A stretch of DNA of 46,008 bases from Clostridium sartagoforme AAU1 (GCF_000401215.1 NZ_ASRV01000149.1:1-46008), one strand, 5' to 3'. Shown: positions 1 to 10,275, counted from the first letter of the stretch. Notes: generated by a model not told the origin, from the sequence alone. Translations and numbers: made by a program.

Positions 1-41
1 TTTTAATTATATAATTATATTAATCTTATATAATTATATAA

Positions 42-1118
42 TTAACTCTCTTTTTGAATATTAACTGTTTTAGAAAAACTTTTTTTAAATCCATTCTTTA
101 TTAATGGTATTATTAACGGTACAAAAATTCCAACCAAACTATATAATAACCACCACGCTCCACCTATATCATATATTACAGGGAATGTAGATAAGGTTGT
201 TAATGGCAGTTTGTATGTAATTATTATTACCATTGTAGTAATCTTAAATGCTAAAAAGTGAAAGGTCATTATATAAAGTGTATTTTGTCCTATAAAATGT
301 AGAATATCATTCTTATATTTATCACTTATTAATTTGGCAAAATATATATTAATATATATTCCTAGTAAAGAGTTTACTATAAAAAATGCTGGATTAACAA
401 ATATATTATCAGCAATACCTATATTCCCATATCTACTATTTAAAAATAGAAGAATAATACATGCTATACAATAACTTAATTTAAAACTAATCTTCTCTTC
501 ATGTTGTCTATAAAAATAACCTAAATGATATATTAGTAATGTTATTACTACTTTAGGACTTATAATTTTATAAATAAATCTAAATAATAATATATGTTTA
601 GGTTTAATTATTTCATATAAATTAATATTATATTTAAGTGTTAAAAATCCATATGAAAAAAGCATAATAAGAAATACAAGCTTTAATTCTTCAGCTCTTT
701 TAGGTAATACTTTATAACAAATATAAGAAATAATGTTGTATAAAATTGACACAAAAAATAATGTTACTATAAACCAAAAAGTGCCTAATAATCCTTCATT
801 ATAATTTAGAGTTATAATCTCCTTAATACTATATAATATACTATTTTGATTAAAATCATTTGTAGAGTAAATATATGTTTTCAAAAATATATCTCTTAGA
901 AGCAAAAATAACAAACAATATTTTACATATACTAAATAGCTTGTTTTTATTTTTTTTATAATATATTTAATTGGAGTTTTAGAATTGCTATTATTATAAA
1001 AATATCCAGAGGTAAAGAAAAATAATGCCATATGATATTGATATATAATTTGTTTAGATGAATAATTACTATGTCCTACTACCATTGCTATTATTCCAAA
1101 TGCCTTTACTATATTCAT
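42..1118 (-). CDS. Acyltransferase family 3 (OafA-like) membrane O-acyltransferase, start probably frameshifted
   Basis: A multi-pass membrane protein of 358 residues, a normal length for acyltransferase family 3. The first helix carries the family's K-G/A-hydrophobic-V-x-G-H start (VKAFGIIAMVVGHSN), with the conserved His, followed by HMALFFFTSGYFY; about ten hydrophobic helices follow. Such enzymes O-acetylate surface sugars, and its place as last gene of the polysaccharide operon suggests it decorates that polymer. The ATG at 1118 has no ribosome binding site at normal distance. GAGGAG at 1147-1152 instead serves an ATG at 1133-1135, which reads only six codons because the following A-tract has seven bases (1126-1132). 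Eight A would give MKKNNYMNIVKAFGII in frame. The annotated start is therefore probably internal, and the true gene would run 42-1135. The family assignment is confident; the acceptor and acyl group are unknown. Confidence 0.85.
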   Translation of the reverse strand: MNIVKAFGIIAMVVGHSNYSSKQIIYQYHMALFFFTSGYFYNNSNSKTPIKYIIKKIKTSYLVYVKYCLLFLLLRDIFLKTYIYSTNDFNQNSILYSIKEIITLNYNEGLLGTFWFIVTLFFVSILYNIISYICYKVLPKRAEELKLVFLIMLFSYGFLTLKYNINLYEIIKPKHILLFRFIYKIISPKVVITLLIYHLGYFYRQHEEKISFKLSYCIACIILLFLNSRYGNIGIADNIFVNPAFFIVNSLLGIYINIYFAKLISDKYKNDILHFIGQNTLYIMTFHFLAFKITTMVIIITYKLPLTTLSTFPVIYDIGGAWWLLYSLVGIFVPLIIPLIKNGFKKSFSKTVNIQKES

Positions 1119-1215
1119 GTAATTATTTTTTTCATGCTAATATAGTCTCCTCAAAAACTTAAATTTTAAATATTAACTTATGCTTATCTCTATAGTTAAT
1201 GATATTTTTATCCTT

Positions 1216-1593
1216 TTAAATCTTTTTTATCTTCGTAGTTGATATCCCCTCTGTTCTACTTAGATATACTACCTCACAATAATCTGAAAGATAATCAAAT
1301 TTTCCTTTCCAATCATCTCCCATTACAAATATATCTATATTATTTTCACGAACATCTTCTATTTTTTGTTCCCAAGTATTCTCCGGTATTACTTCATCAA
1401 CATATCTAATTGCTTCTAATATAAGCTTTCTCTCTTCATAACTAAAATGAGCCTGCTTGTGCTTTAATCTATTAAAATCATCAGTTGATAATGCTACAAC
1501 TAAATATTCTCCTAGTTCACTAGCTCTTTTTAATAAATTTATATGTCCATAATGCAATAAATCAAAAGTTCCATATGTTATTACCTTCTTCAT
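1216..1593 (-). CDS. tagD: Glycerol-3-phosphate cytidylyltransferase
   Basis: A 125-residue nucleotidyltransferase that makes CDP-glycerol from CTP and glycerol 3-phosphate. Visible signatures are TYGTFDLLHYGH, containing the HxGH motif, and the C-terminal RTEGISTT motif; the length matches TagD/GCT enzymes. I chose the ATG at 1593 because AGGGGTG lies seven bases upstream; a GTG three codons earlier at 1602 overlaps that site. It is the penultimate gene of the polysaccharide operon and should feed the TagB-like transferase at 3090-4251. No tagO or tagA gene lies nearby, so the glycerol phosphate is more likely a decoration or linkage in the polysaccharide than a classical poly-glycerol-phosphate wall teichoic acid. 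The activity is secure by family; the destination is inferred. Confidence 0.93.
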   Translation of the reverse strand: MKKVITYGTFDLLHYGHINLLKRASELGEYLVVALSTDDFNRLKHKQAHFSYEERKLILEAIRYVDEVIPENTWEQKIEDVRENNIDIFVMGDDWKGKFDYLSDYCEVVYLSRTEGISTTKIKKI

Positions 1594-1650
1594 TATACTC
1601 ACCCCTTTATTTTTTTTAATATTCTATTCTTATAAATTTCTAAAAAGTTT

Positions 1651-3066
1651 TTATATATTCTCTAGAAATTTAGAGAATATATAAATTAAGATAGAATAAA
1701 TTACTATACAAAATATACTTTCAATTAAGATAGCCAAAATACTTGGACTAAATAATTTACCTAATAATATTGTTAAACTTGAACTAGCTATCCCAACAAT
1801 AATATATATGTAAATATCACTTAATATTTTTCTAACATTAATATATCTTATTATCAGTATAATTCTAATGCACATAGTTATTAGTTCTGTCAAAACTATT
1901 GCTATAACTCCACCTAAAGCGCCTAATTTAGGAACTAAAGTAAAATTAATTAAAATATTTATTATTGCCGCTAAAACTAATGGCATTATATATTCTTTAT
2001 TTTTCCCAGTTGGTAAAGCATATTGATTTGCGAAAACTCCGCCTATTGGTATAAAAACTACTATTAAGCTTGTAATTATCATATATGGAGATATTATATT
2101 AAATTCTGTCCCAAAAAATACAGGTACAAAATCATTGGTTACCCCTGCTATTCCAGCCATTAGTAAAGATGAAATTAAAACAGTAAAATTTAATGACTTA
2201 TACAAATAATCGTCTATTTTTTCTGTATCATTGTTAGCAAACATATTTGCTATTCTAGGCATTAGTACAGTACTAAGAGAAGTTACTAAACTTAAAGCTA
2301 TCCTTGAAATTTTTTGTGATTGATCATAAAATCCAACTTCGGTTAAATTTGATAAACCTCCAATTATTGTTCTATCTAATCCTGTATAAAAATGTACTGC
2401 TAATTGTGGGACCAACAACAAAAATGCTCCCTTTAAATGCTCAGATATCTTAAAACTTGAAAAATCTATTTTCCTAATATATTGTCTTATAAACATCCAT
2501 AAGGTCAATATTCCTAGAAATGTACTAATTGAATTAATAGCTATATATTTATATAAATCATCATAAGATTTAACAAAAATAAATATACAAAGTATACCTA
2601 CTATCTTAACTAAGATATTTCGACTTACTGTTTTTTTAAAATCTTCTAACCCTACATATAACCATGAAATGTCAAATATAGCTCCTATAACAATAGGTGA
2701 TTGAATAATAAATATTTCTCTAAATCCTAAAGGACTATATCCAACAAATATTAAAAAATATATAAGTAAGCTTATACTTGAAAAAATTAATTGTATTAAC
2801 CATATATTCCAAAAAGTTTTAGTTAACTTATTATTGTTATCTCTTACATATGCTATAGATCTACTTCCATAGTTCATGATTCCTATCATTCCAATAATAG
2901 AAAAAAGTTGTGCTACTCCTAATGTAGAGGTATATGTACCAATACCTTCTGCTCCAATCACTCTTGAAATATAAGGTGTCGTTATTATTGGCGTAATTAT
3001 TATTAATAGTTGATATAAACTATTATATAAAAAGTTTTTTATAACATTTTTACTTTTCATTTTCAT
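1651..3066 (-). CDS. Polysaccharide flippase, Wzx/RfbX type
   Basis: A 471-residue protein with about 12-14 membrane segments and the MOP-superfamily start (NSLYQLLIIITPIITTPYIS, then RVIGAEGIGTY) typical of Wzx flippases. Such proteins move undecaprenyl-linked repeat units across the membrane before polymerisation by Wzy. The start ATG at 3066 has GGAAAGG just upstream. It lies 23 bases after the broken glycerophosphotransferase and belongs to the same minus-strand operon as the Wzy-like protein at 8930-10258, so this is a Wzx/Wzy-dependent pathway rather than an ABC-exporter one. The protein appears intact. The repeat unit carried is unknown. Confidence 0.92.
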   Translation of the reverse strand: MKMKSKNVIKNFLYNSLYQLLIIITPIITTPYISRVIGAEGIGTYTSTLGVAQLFSIIGMIGIMNYGSRSIAYVRDNNNKLTKTFWNIWLIQLIFSSISLLIYFLIFVGYSPLGFREIFIIQSPIVIGAIFDISWLYVGLEDFKKTVSRNILVKIVGILCIFIFVKSYDDLYKYIAINSISTFLGILTLWMFIRQYIRKIDFSSFKISEHLKGAFLLLVPQLAVHFYTGLDRTIIGGLSNLTEVGFYDQSQKISRIALSLVTSLSTVLMPRIANMFANNDTEKIDDYLYKSLNFTVLISSLLMAGIAGVTNDFVPVFFGTEFNIISPYMIITSLIVVFIPIGGVFANQYALPTGKNKEYIMPLVLAAIINILINFTLVPKLGALGGVIAIVLTELITMCIRIILIIRYINVRKILSDIYIYIIVGIASSSLTILLGKLFSPSILAILIESIFCIVIYSILIYIFSKFLENI

Positions 3067-3089
3067 GCCTTTCCAATATGATATAATCT

Positions 3090-4251
3090 TTAAATCAAAT
3101 AATTAATAAACCTATTAGCTACAATATTTTGATTTTGTTTATCATATAATAAATTTCTTACTTTTTTCCTTTCTTCCGATAAGGAATCACTATTATTTAT
3201 TAAACTCTTTATTTCACTTTCTAGCTCTTCATAGTTACTAACCTTATTACCTGGAGTAATAGTTTCATAATCGAAGTACATTTCCCTATCTGTTTGTAAA
3301 TAATCATCATAATCAAAATTATAAAAATTATTGGTCTGTCTAAAAGTAAATAATCTATATAACAACTTGAATAATCAGTGATTAATATATCAGTATACTT
3401 TAATAACATTTGAGAATCATATTCTTCATTAGTTATATCAAGTACGTTACTGAAGTCACCTAAATTAATATTTTCATTGTTGTGATAATAATGCTTTTTA
3501 ATCAAAAAAGCATATTATTTTCTTTGCATAATTCATTTATTTTTCTTAAATCTAATATCTTATCTATATCAAATTTAACCTTTCCTTCTTTTCTATGAGT
3601 TGGCATATATAATATTATTTTTTTTCTTTATATTCTTTAGGAAAATTATTATCTTCAATATCGTCATTAAAAAACACGTCATTTCTTGGTTGACCAAATT
3701 GTAAAATTTTATTTTTATTAATTCTAAAGGCACTAGTATATATTTGTGAAATTATATCACTAGTGGATACTACTTCTAGACTTTTGCTTCAGGTCCTTTA
3801 AGTATTTTTTTAATATATTATCATCATCATTATCTTTGTGATTATTATTAATATTATCATCATACATTATCTTCTTTAATGGAATTCCATGCCATAATTC
3901 TATATGTTTTGCATTTCCTAATAAATAGTACGATACATCATCTTTTCCTGTACAAGTACAGTATTTCGAAGCAGTTAATTGATGATATATCCCTTTTAGT
4001 GAATTATGTATATATACTTCATAGCCTTGTTTTTTCATTTCATTATAAATATCAATATTTTTTGTTATCCATATTGCTCTTAATCTTTTATCAACTAACA
4101 TAGATTTAAACAAATACTTACTATTGTCAGCAAACTTATTTCCAAACCATGAACCAAATATTACTTTCTTACTATTTCTAAAACATAAACAGCTTATATA
4201 TGATATACATACATTAAAAAGTTTTCCTAATTTACTCATTCTAAATTCCAT
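3090..4251 (-). pseudogene. TagB-like CDP-glycerol:glycerophosphotransferase, broken by four frameshifts
   Basis: About 387 codons in total, the normal size of a TagB/TagF-like transferase (PF04464), but split over several frames. In order the pieces contain VIFGSWFGNKFADNSKYLF, IELWHGIPLKK, then (next frame) a piece with FGQPRND, then PTHRKEG, then DILITDYSSCYIDYLLLDRP, then YNFDYDDY and the C-terminal tail. All are family hallmarks and lie in the right order. The breaks map to short homopolymers: T4 at 3782-3785, T8 at 3618-3625, A6 at 3504-3509 and A5 at 3323-3327. One-base changes at each rejoin a single family-like protein. The enzyme would transfer glycerol phosphate from CDP-glycerol made by TagD. 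Whether this is real decay or sequencing error cannot be told here, but the lack of any other mutation argues for recent or artefactual breaks. The start at 4251 lies two bases after the upstream gene's stop codon. Confidence 0.85.
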
Positions 4252-4252
4252 C

Positions 4253-5371
4253 TCACTCTACTTCATAATTATTATTTATAATACTCGTAATCCTATTGGC
4301 AACACTGTCCCAGGAATATTCATTTATATAAAAATCTCTATTTTTAATTACATTCTTTTTAATTGTTTCATTAACTAATAAATCTTTCATTAATATAGCC
4401 AGTTTTTCTGGATTATCCTCATCTATTAAATATCCATTTTCACCATGATTTATAAATTCCTTCATCTCAAATTCATTTCTTGCTATACATGGTAATCCAT
4501 AAGTTAATGCTTCAATAAACACCAATCCATAAGCTTCAAATCTAGAAGGTAAACAAAATATATCACATAAATTAAAATAATTACTTAGTTCTGCGTAACT
4601 AAGATCTCCTAAAAAAGTAACTCCATCTATTTTTTCATCTAATGGCCAATCAGTAGGTCCTGCAACATAAAGCTCTGCATCTTTTATATATTTATCTTTT
4701 AATATTTTAAATGCATTATAAGTCAAGTCTCCACCTTTTCTTTTAAAATCTCTTCCTACAAAAAGAATTCTTCTATTATCTTTTTCACAATTATTAATTT
4801 TGTTTTTATCTAGATTGATACCAGCTCCCACCCAGTGGACCTTTTCCTTTGGTATACCTGTATATTCTACAAGATTATTAGATAACCACTTACTCATCGT
4901 TAATATACCTTGACAATTATTATATATTTCAATTTGTTGTTCTAATCTTTTATTTAATTGCTTATAAGATATATTTTCATATCCGCTATATTTAAAAAGT
5001 TCTGGAAAATTTTCACGAAAATAAACAAGTGAATCTACACTTAAATCTTGATATATATATGATTGATTTTTGCATTTACCATAATCCCCAATTTGTAAAA
5101 CTACATCTTTATTGTTATTTAATAAAGCATTATTAATTTTTTTTTGAAAAAAATATCTATTAAAAGTGTTTAAAGTATTTACAAATGATATATTACCATT
5201 TCTAATTCTTAGTCCTAAGATCTTATTTAAAATCTTAATTGGAAGACTTGGAGATAGATCAAGTTCTTCTACTCTTACCTTGTTCTTAATAGAACTTAGT
5301 AATGAATATGTTGTTCCAGACCAAGTAGTCTCCTTATTTTTATTCCATTCACAAGCATATATTATCTTCAT
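4253..5371 (-). CDS. Glycosyltransferase family 4 (GT-B)
   Basis: 372 residues with a GT-B fold pattern. The N-terminal half is variable; the C-terminal half has ILFVGRDFKRKGGDL (donor-site start) and the retaining GT4 E-x7-E motif in FEAYGLVFIEAL, with CLPSRFEAYG before it. It presumably adds a sugar to the undecaprenyl-linked repeat unit on the cytoplasmic side. It sits between rfbB and the tagB-like gene, with only one base between its stop and the next start, so co-translation is likely. Donor and acceptor cannot be read from the sequence. The protein appears intact. Confidence 0.88.
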   Translation of the reverse strand: MKIIYACEWNKNKETTWSGTTYSLLSSIKNKVRVEELDLSPSLPIKILNKILGLRIRNGNISFVNTLNTFNRYFFQKKINNALLNNNKDVVLQIGDYGKCKNQSYIYQDLSVDSLVYFRENFPELFKYSGYENISYKQLNKRLEQQIEIYNNCQGILTMSKWLSNNLVEYTGIPKEKVHWVGAGINLDKNKINNCEKDNRRILFVGRDFKRKGGDLTYNAFKILKDKYIKDAELYVAGPTDWPLDEKIDGVTFLGDLSYAELSNYFNLCDIFCLPSRFEAYGLVFIEALTYGLPCIARNEFEMKEFINHGENGYLIDEDNPEKLAILMKDLLVNETIKKNVIKNRDFYINEYSWDSVANRITSIINNNYEVE

Positions 5372-5398
5372 ACATTACACCTTAATCTTTCATAAGTT

Positions 5399-6448
5399 CT
5401 ATTTATACATGTTTTCATAGTACTTCTTATAATCACCAGATGTAACATTATTCATCCATTCCTTATTATTTAAATACCACTCTATTGTTTTTACTATTCC
5501 AACTTCAAATGTTGTTTCTGGATACCAACCTAATTCTTCTTTTATCTTATTTGGATCTATTCCATATCTTCTATCGTGACCTTTTCTGTCTTCAACAAAC
5601 TTCTTTAAATTTTCAGTTACTTTATTATCAACATTCTCATGAATATATTTAATAACTGTATCTACTATTTGAATATTAGTTCTTTCGTTATGTCCCCCAA
5701 CGTTATAAACTTCTCCAAGTTTTCCACCATTAATAACCATGTCAATTGCCTTTGCATGATCTTCAACATATAACCAATCTCTTATATTTAATCCATCACC
5801 ATAAATAGGTAAGTCCTTTAAATTTAAGCAGTTATTTATTAAAAGTGGTATTAATTTTTCAGGGAATTGAAATGGTCCATAGTTATTAGAACATCTTGTT
5901 ATGTTAACTGGCATTTTATAAGTATCTCCATATGCCTTAACCATCATATCTGATCCTGCCTTACTTGCTGAATATGGGCTATGAGGGTCTAATGGAGTAG
6001 TTTCCATAAAGTATCCTGTTTCTCCAAGAGAACCATATACTTCATCTGTCGAAACATGTAAGAACTTAACTCCTTCTTTCCATCCATCTTTAGTTTCCCA
6101 AGCATTTTTAGCACAGTTTAATAAGTTAACTGTTCCAAGTACATTAGTCTTAGCAAATACTTCTGGCTCTTTTATGCTTCTATCAACATGAGATTCAGCT
6201 GCAAAGTGAGCAACATAATCTATTTTATATTTTTCAAATAATGACGATACTAGTTCTGCATCACATATATCTCCTTGAACGAATATATGTCTAGAATCAT
6301 CTTCTATACCTTTTAAGTTTTCTAGATTCCCTGCATAAGTTAACTTATCTAAATTTATAATTCTTATATCTTCATATTTATTAAGCATATATAATACAAA
6401 GTTTGAGCCTATAAACCCAGCTCCACCAGTTACTAAATAAGTTTTCAT
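5399..6448 (-). CDS. rfbB: dTDP-glucose 4,6-dehydratase
   Basis: A 349-residue extended short-chain dehydrogenase and second enzyme of dTDP-L-rhamnose synthesis, converting dTDP-glucose to dTDP-4-keto-6-deoxyglucose. It shows the NAD-binding GGAGFIGSN, the HVSTDEVYGSL segment with the TDE dehydratase triad, and catalytic Y and K in YSASKAGSD. Length is standard for RmlB. A clear GGGGAG precedes the ATG. With rfbA, rfbC and rfbD upstream in the same operon, all four rhamnose genes are present in the order A-C-D-B, so the polymer contains L-rhamnose or another sugar made from dTDP-4-keto-6-deoxyglucose. Confidence 0.96.
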   Translation of the reverse strand: MKTYLVTGGAGFIGSNFVLYMLNKYEDIRIINLDKLTYAGNLENLKGIEDDSRHIFVQGDICDAELVSSLFEKYKIDYVAHFAAESHVDRSIKEPEVFAKTNVLGTVNLLNCAKNAWETKDGWKEGVKFLHVSTDEVYGSLGETGYFMETTPLDPHSPYSASKAGSDMMVKAYGDTYKMPVNITRCSNNYGPFQFPEKLIPLLINNCLNLKDLPIYGDGLNIRDWLYVEDHAKAIDMVINGGKLGEVYNVGGHNERTNIQIVDTVIKYIHENVDNKVTENLKKFVEDRKGHDRRYGIDPNKIKEELGWYPETTFEVGIVKTIEWYLNNKEWMNNVTSGDYKKYYENMYK

Positions 6449-6543
6449 TTATAATTCTCCCCTTACAGTTAATTTTAATTAAAAACTAATAATTTTATAT
6501 CTAGAAACTCTTTAGAGTTTCATCATTAATTATACATTATCAA

Positions 6544-7440
6544 TTATTGATTAGATAAGTTTTGAAAAAAACTTATCAATGCTTCTTTCCAATCTCTCAT
6601 TTCATCACCAACAGTACATCTTAGCATCATATTATCTAAAGATGAATACTCTGGTCTCTTAGCTGAATTTGGATACATATTCTTATATTCTTCAGAAGTA
6701 CATGGATTTACTTTGCAGTTTCTTTCAGCAAGCTTCATTATTTCAGTTGCAAAGTCATACCAGCTACATTCACCTTTTCCTGTACAATGATATACTCCAT
6801 ACTCATCAGTTTCTATTAGTTTTAATATGTGATATGCTAAATCATTAGCATTTGTTGGATTTCCAAGTTGATCATTTACTACGCTTAAAGATTCTTTTTG
6901 AGCTCCTAAATTCATCATAGTATAAACAAAGTTCTTACCAACATATCCATAAAGCCAAGCTGTTCTAACTATATAGTATTTTGATGAAAACTCTCTAACA
7001 TATTCTTCGCCTTTAAGTTTAGTTTTACCATAAACACTATACGGTGCTGTTAAATCAAATTCAGTTAAAGGCATTTCACCGACTCCACTAAATACATAAT
7101 CTGTTGAAACTTGAACTAATTTTGCTCCTATTTCTTCACATACTATCGCTAGATTTCTTGGCCCAATAGCATTTATTTTAAAAGCTAAATCTTGATTACT
7201 TTCACAACCATCTACATTAGTTGCTGCAGCACAGTTTATTACAACATCAGGCTTGATTTCATTTAAAACTCTTTTAACATCTTCTAATTTTGTTATATCT
7301 AATTCTTCTACATCTAAAGCAAAAACTTCAGAGTTTTTAATATTTTTACTAACTTTTCCTATTTCAGCTTCACCAGTTTTAATTATCTTTTGAAGCTCAT
7401 TTCCTAATTGTCCCTTAGATCCTGTTATTAATATCTTCAT
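6544..7440 (-). CDS. rfbD: dTDP-4-dehydrorhamnose reductase
   Basis: 298 residues; the last enzyme of the dTDP-L-rhamnose pathway, reducing dTDP-4-keto-L-rhamnose with NADPH. The N-terminal Rossmann motif is GSKGQLGNEL and the catalytic Y-x-x-x-K is in YGKTK, with VQVSTDYVFSG and RTAWLYG as further RmlD signatures. The start at 7440 has AAGGAGAA upstream. It is followed by a 95-base AT-rich gap before rfbB, the largest gap within the rhamnose genes; I see no obvious terminator there. Intact. Confidence 0.95.
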   Translation of the reverse strand: MKILITGSKGQLGNELQKIIKTGEAEIGKVSKNIKNSEVFALDVEELDITKLEDVKRVLNEIKPDVVINCAAATNVDGCESNQDLAFKINAIGPRNLAIVCEEIGAKLVQVSTDYVFSGVGEMPLTEFDLTAPYSVYGKTKLKGEEYVREFSSKYYIVRTAWLYGYVGKNFVYTMMNLGAQKESLSVVNDQLGNPTNANDLAYHILKLIETDEYGVYHCTGKGECSWYDFATEIMKLAERNCKVNPCTSEEYKNMYPNSAKRPEYSSLDNMMLRCTVGDEMRDWKEALISFFQNLSNQ

Positions 7441-7451
7441 AGAAATTCTCC

Positions 7452-8018
7452 TTACTTATACTCAAAAGGTAAATCTAATTCTTTTAGAGTCTTTTGTTTC
7501 TTATCCTTTTCTGATAAAAGAATTTCTTCAATTCCTTCTAATGGCCACTCTATTCTAACTTCTGGGTCATTCCAAAGAAGTCCACTATCATATTCTGGTG
7601 CGTAGAAGTCAGTACACTTATAATTAAAGGTTGCTGTTTCCGAAACAACTAAAAATCCATGTGCAAAGCCTTCTGGCACATAGAATTGTCTCTTGTTTTC
7701 AGCTGTTAATAAAACACCTTCCCACTTTCCAAAGGTAGGTGATCCTTTTCTTAAATCTACAGCTACATCATAAACTTCACCTTCAGTTACTCTTACCAGC
7801 TTTCCTTGAGTATGCTTTGTTTGAAAATGCATTCCTCTCAGTACCCCTTTTTTAGACTTTGATTCATTATCTTGTACAAACTCCATTGTTAATCCAGCTT
7901 CAACAAAAGCATTTTTATTGTAACTTTCCATAAAATAGCCTCTATTATCTCCAAAAACCTTAGGCTCTATTATGTATAAGTCTTTAATTTTTGTTTCTAT
8001 AAAATTAAAATTACTCAT
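7452..8018 (-). CDS. rfbC: dTDP-4-dehydrorhamnose 3,5-epimerase
   Basis: 188 residues, a cupin-fold epimerase that converts dTDP-4-keto-6-deoxyglucose into the L-rhamno form. Recognisable RmlC segments include FGDNRGYFMESYN, GVLRGMHFQTK (catalytic His in the LRGxH stretch), GEVYDVAVDLRKGSPTFG and YVPEGFAHGF. Length and order match standard RmlC. AGGAG precedes the ATG and the stop lies only 11 bases before rfbD, so the rfb genes are one transcriptional unit. Intact. Confidence 0.96.
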   Translation of the reverse strand: MSNFNFIETKIKDLYIIEPKVFGDNRGYFMESYNKNAFVEAGLTMEFVQDNESKSKKGVLRGMHFQTKHTQGKLVRVTEGEVYDVAVDLRKGSPTFGKWEGVLLTAENKRQFYVPEGFAHGFLVVSETATFNYKCTDFYAPEYDSGLLWNDPEVRIEWPLEGIEEILLSEKDKKQKTLKELDLPFEYK

Positions 8019-8034
8019 AACTACATCTCCTAAT

Positions 8035-8919
8035 TTATCTTTTTTTAGCCTCTAACTCTTCAACTACATCTACTAAGTATTTTCCGTAGCCTGTTTTCAT
8101 TAAAGGTTTTGCAAGTTCCTTAACTTCTTCAGCACTTATCCAACCTTTTCTATATGATATTTCTTCTAAACAAGCTATATAAGTTCCTTGAGTATTTTGA
8201 ACTGCTTCAACAAAATTAGATGCTTGAAGCATTGAGCTATGAGTTCCTGTATCTAACCAAGCCATTCCTCTACCTAATAAATTAACCTTTAAATTTCCCT
8301 CTTCCATATATACTCTATTTAAATCAGTTATTTCAAGTTCTCCTCTTTTTGAAGGGGCTAATTCTTTAGACTTCTTAACTACTGAATTATCATAGAAATA
8401 AAGTCCTGGAACAGCATATTTAGATTTTGGTTTTTCTGGCTTTTCCTCCAAAGATAAAACTTTATTCTTCTCATCAAATTCAACTACTCCAAATGATCTA
8501 GGATCTTGTACGTAATATCCAAATATCATTGCTCCCTTTTCTAATGAAGCTGCTTCTTTTAAATGATTAGAAAAGCTTTGTCCATAAAATATATTGTCTC
8601 CTAATATCATAGCAACATTATCATCTCCGATAAATTCTTCTCCTATGATAAATGCCTCTGCTAAACCATTTGGTTGCTCTTGAATTGCATATTCAATTTT
8701 AAGTCCTAATTCTGAACCATCACTAAATAACTCTTTAAAATTCACTATATCTCTTGGTGTAGATATAATTAATATCTCCCTAATTCCTGCTAACATAAGC
8801 ACAGACATTGGATAGTAAATCATAGGCTTATCATATATCGGTACCATTTGTTTTGACATTGCCTTTGTTACTGGATAAAGCCTTGTTCCTGATCCCCCTG
8901 CTAAAACTATCCCCTTCAT
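8035..8919 (-). CDS. rfbA: Glucose-1-phosphate thymidylyltransferase
   Basis: 294 residues; makes dTDP-glucose from glucose 1-phosphate and dTTP, the entry step to dTDP-rhamnose. The nucleotide-binding signature [18 protein letters not shown] is at the N-terminus, followed by [15 protein letters not shown], with the metal and sugar-site segments LGDNIFYG and EEKPEKPKS downstream. Length is typical for RmlA. AGGAG lies just before the ATG at 8919. First of the four rhamnose genes to be transcribed, directly after the Wzy-like polymerase gene. Intact. Confidence 0.96.
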   Translation of the reverse strand: MKGIVLAGGSGTRLYPVTKAMSKQMVPIYDKPMIYYPMSVLMLAGIREILIISTPRDIVNFKELFSDGSELGLKIEYAIQEQPNGLAEAFIIGEEFIGDDNVAMILGDNIFYGQSFSNHLKEAASLEKGAMIFGYYVQDPRSFGVVEFDEKNKVLSLEEKPEKPKSKYAVPGLYFYDNSVVKKSKELAPSKRGELEITDLNRVYMEEGNLKVNLLGRGMAWLDTGTHSSMLQASNFVEAVQNTQGTYIACLEEISYRKGWISAEEVKELAKPLMKTGYGKYLVDVVEELEAKKR

Positions 8920-8929
8920 ATTACCACTC

Positions 8930-10258
8930 CTAATTAATAAATTTACAATTTTTGTAACTAGCTACATTAAAAATTATAGCTACAAACATCCAAAGATAGA
9001 AAGCTACTACTTCGGCTTCAAGTGCTTGATAAATAAATTCTTCTATAAATAATGTAATTAATGCTGAAAATACTAATAGAACAAATATCTGTTTTTCAAA
9101 ATCAATATTTTTTGAAACAATATTTTTAAATGAAATTTTACCTATATATATAAATTGAATATAAAACAGCAAAGTCCCTAATATTCCCAATTCAGCTAAT
9201 TTTTTTATAACTCCGCTTTCTGTAACCCCAAGTGAGAATGTATCTAATCCTTTTGCTCCAGTAGTTGCTATTCCAACTCCAAAAATCGGATTACTTTTAA
9301 ACAAATCTAATCCAAAATTCCATCTTTCTATTCTCATTACATTCCCTTTGTCTGTTGTCCAGTTAAATATAGTTTGTATTCTATGAATAGCAAAACTTAT
9401 TGAGGAATTTTCAATTTTACTTGCATCTATATTTAGTATTAATGCTAAACCTAATAAGCCTAAAATAATCATTATTACTAAAACTACTATATTTTGTTTC
9501 CTTTTATCAGAAATTATAATAGAGTAAGTAATAAATGCAAAAAGAATCCCTCCAAATAAAGAAACAAGTGGCCCTCTAGAACCAGTTGAAAAAATACCTA
9601 GTACATGAATAAGTACACTAAAAGAATATATAAAGACTAACTTTATATTTTTTTCCTTATAATACTTTATTAAAAAAAATAATGCTAAGAATACAGACAT
9701 TCCTAGGACAACTCCTGCATTAAGAAATGATCCAAAGAAAGCCCTTCCTCTATAAATTACTACGCCTTCATAAGCTATTTGTCCATAGTCAGTTGGTATT
9801 AAGTTTCCCTTTGTAACATATTCATAAATGCATATTAGTGCATTCATTGTATTAAATATTATTATGTAATTAAGAAATTTTTTTAAATTTATGTTTTTTA
9901 AAAAAATATACATAGCATAAAAAATCAATCCGTATAATATATATTGATATCCGCCATATATTAATCTCTTAATGTTTCCATTAATAATTCCATTTAGCAA
10001 AACATATATAAAAAATATTATATTTATAAGAATAAATTTATATATATAATCAATTTTTATAAATTCATATCTTCTATATAAATCTATACTAAAAATTATT
10101 GTACCAATAAGTATAATTGCTACAAAAGAAATTCTTCCGAAATAATCAGTTTTAATTGCAAATAAGTGTATAATATTAACAAAAAATACTAAATACATAG
10201 CCAGAAAAGTGTACATATACTCTTTGTTAAATATTTTTAATATCTTATTATTATCCAT
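8930..10258 (-). CDS. O-antigen polymerase/ligase-like membrane protein (Wzy type)
   Basis: 442 residues with 10-12 hydrophobic segments and a large extracytoplasmic loop containing the ligase/polymerase pattern: a GSRGPLVSL motif near the middle and [12 protein letters not shown] in the loop. This layout belongs to the Wzy_C/WaaL superfamily. In a Gram-positive operon with a Wzx flippase and an initiating transferase, the probable job is polymerising repeat units on the outer face of the membrane. AGGAGG lies upstream of the ATG at 10258. Sequence cannot distinguish polymerase from ligase, but ligation to the wall is more likely done by the LCP protein at 17928-18887. Confidence 0.85.
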   Translation of the reverse strand: MDNNKILKIFNKEYMYTFLAMYLVFFVNIIHLFAIKTDYFGRISFVAIILIGTIIFSIDLYRRYEFIKIDYIYKFILINIIFFIYVLLNGIINGNIKRLIYGGYQYILYGLIFYAMYIFLKNINLKKFLNYIIIFNTMNALICIYEYVTKGNLIPTDYGQIAYEGVVIYRGRAFFGSFLNAGVVLGMSVFLALFFLIKYYKEKNIKLVFIYSFSVLIHVLGIFSTGSRGPLVSLFGGILFAFITYSIIISDKRKQNIVVLVIMIILGLLGLALILNIDASKIENSSISFAIHRIQTIFNWTTDKGNVMRIERWNFGLDLFKSNPIFGVGIATTGAKGLDTFSLGVTESGVIKKLAELGILGTLLFYIQFIYIGKISFKNIVSKNIDFEKQIFVLLVFSALITLFIEEFIYQALEAEVVAFYLWMFVAIIFNVASYKNCKFIN

Positions 10259-10275
10259 TTTGCCTCCTATTTCCT

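Noticed and set aside
4-44. Perfect inverted repeat TAATTATATAATTATA at the window edge
   Set aside because: It is made only of A and T and overlaps the acyltransferase stop; it may be a weak terminator but such palindromes arise easily in this DNA.
3879-4378. Plus-strand open frames opposite the tagB-like and GT4 genes
   Set aside because: No ribosome binding sites, no family features, and they mirror conserved coding sequence on the minus strand.
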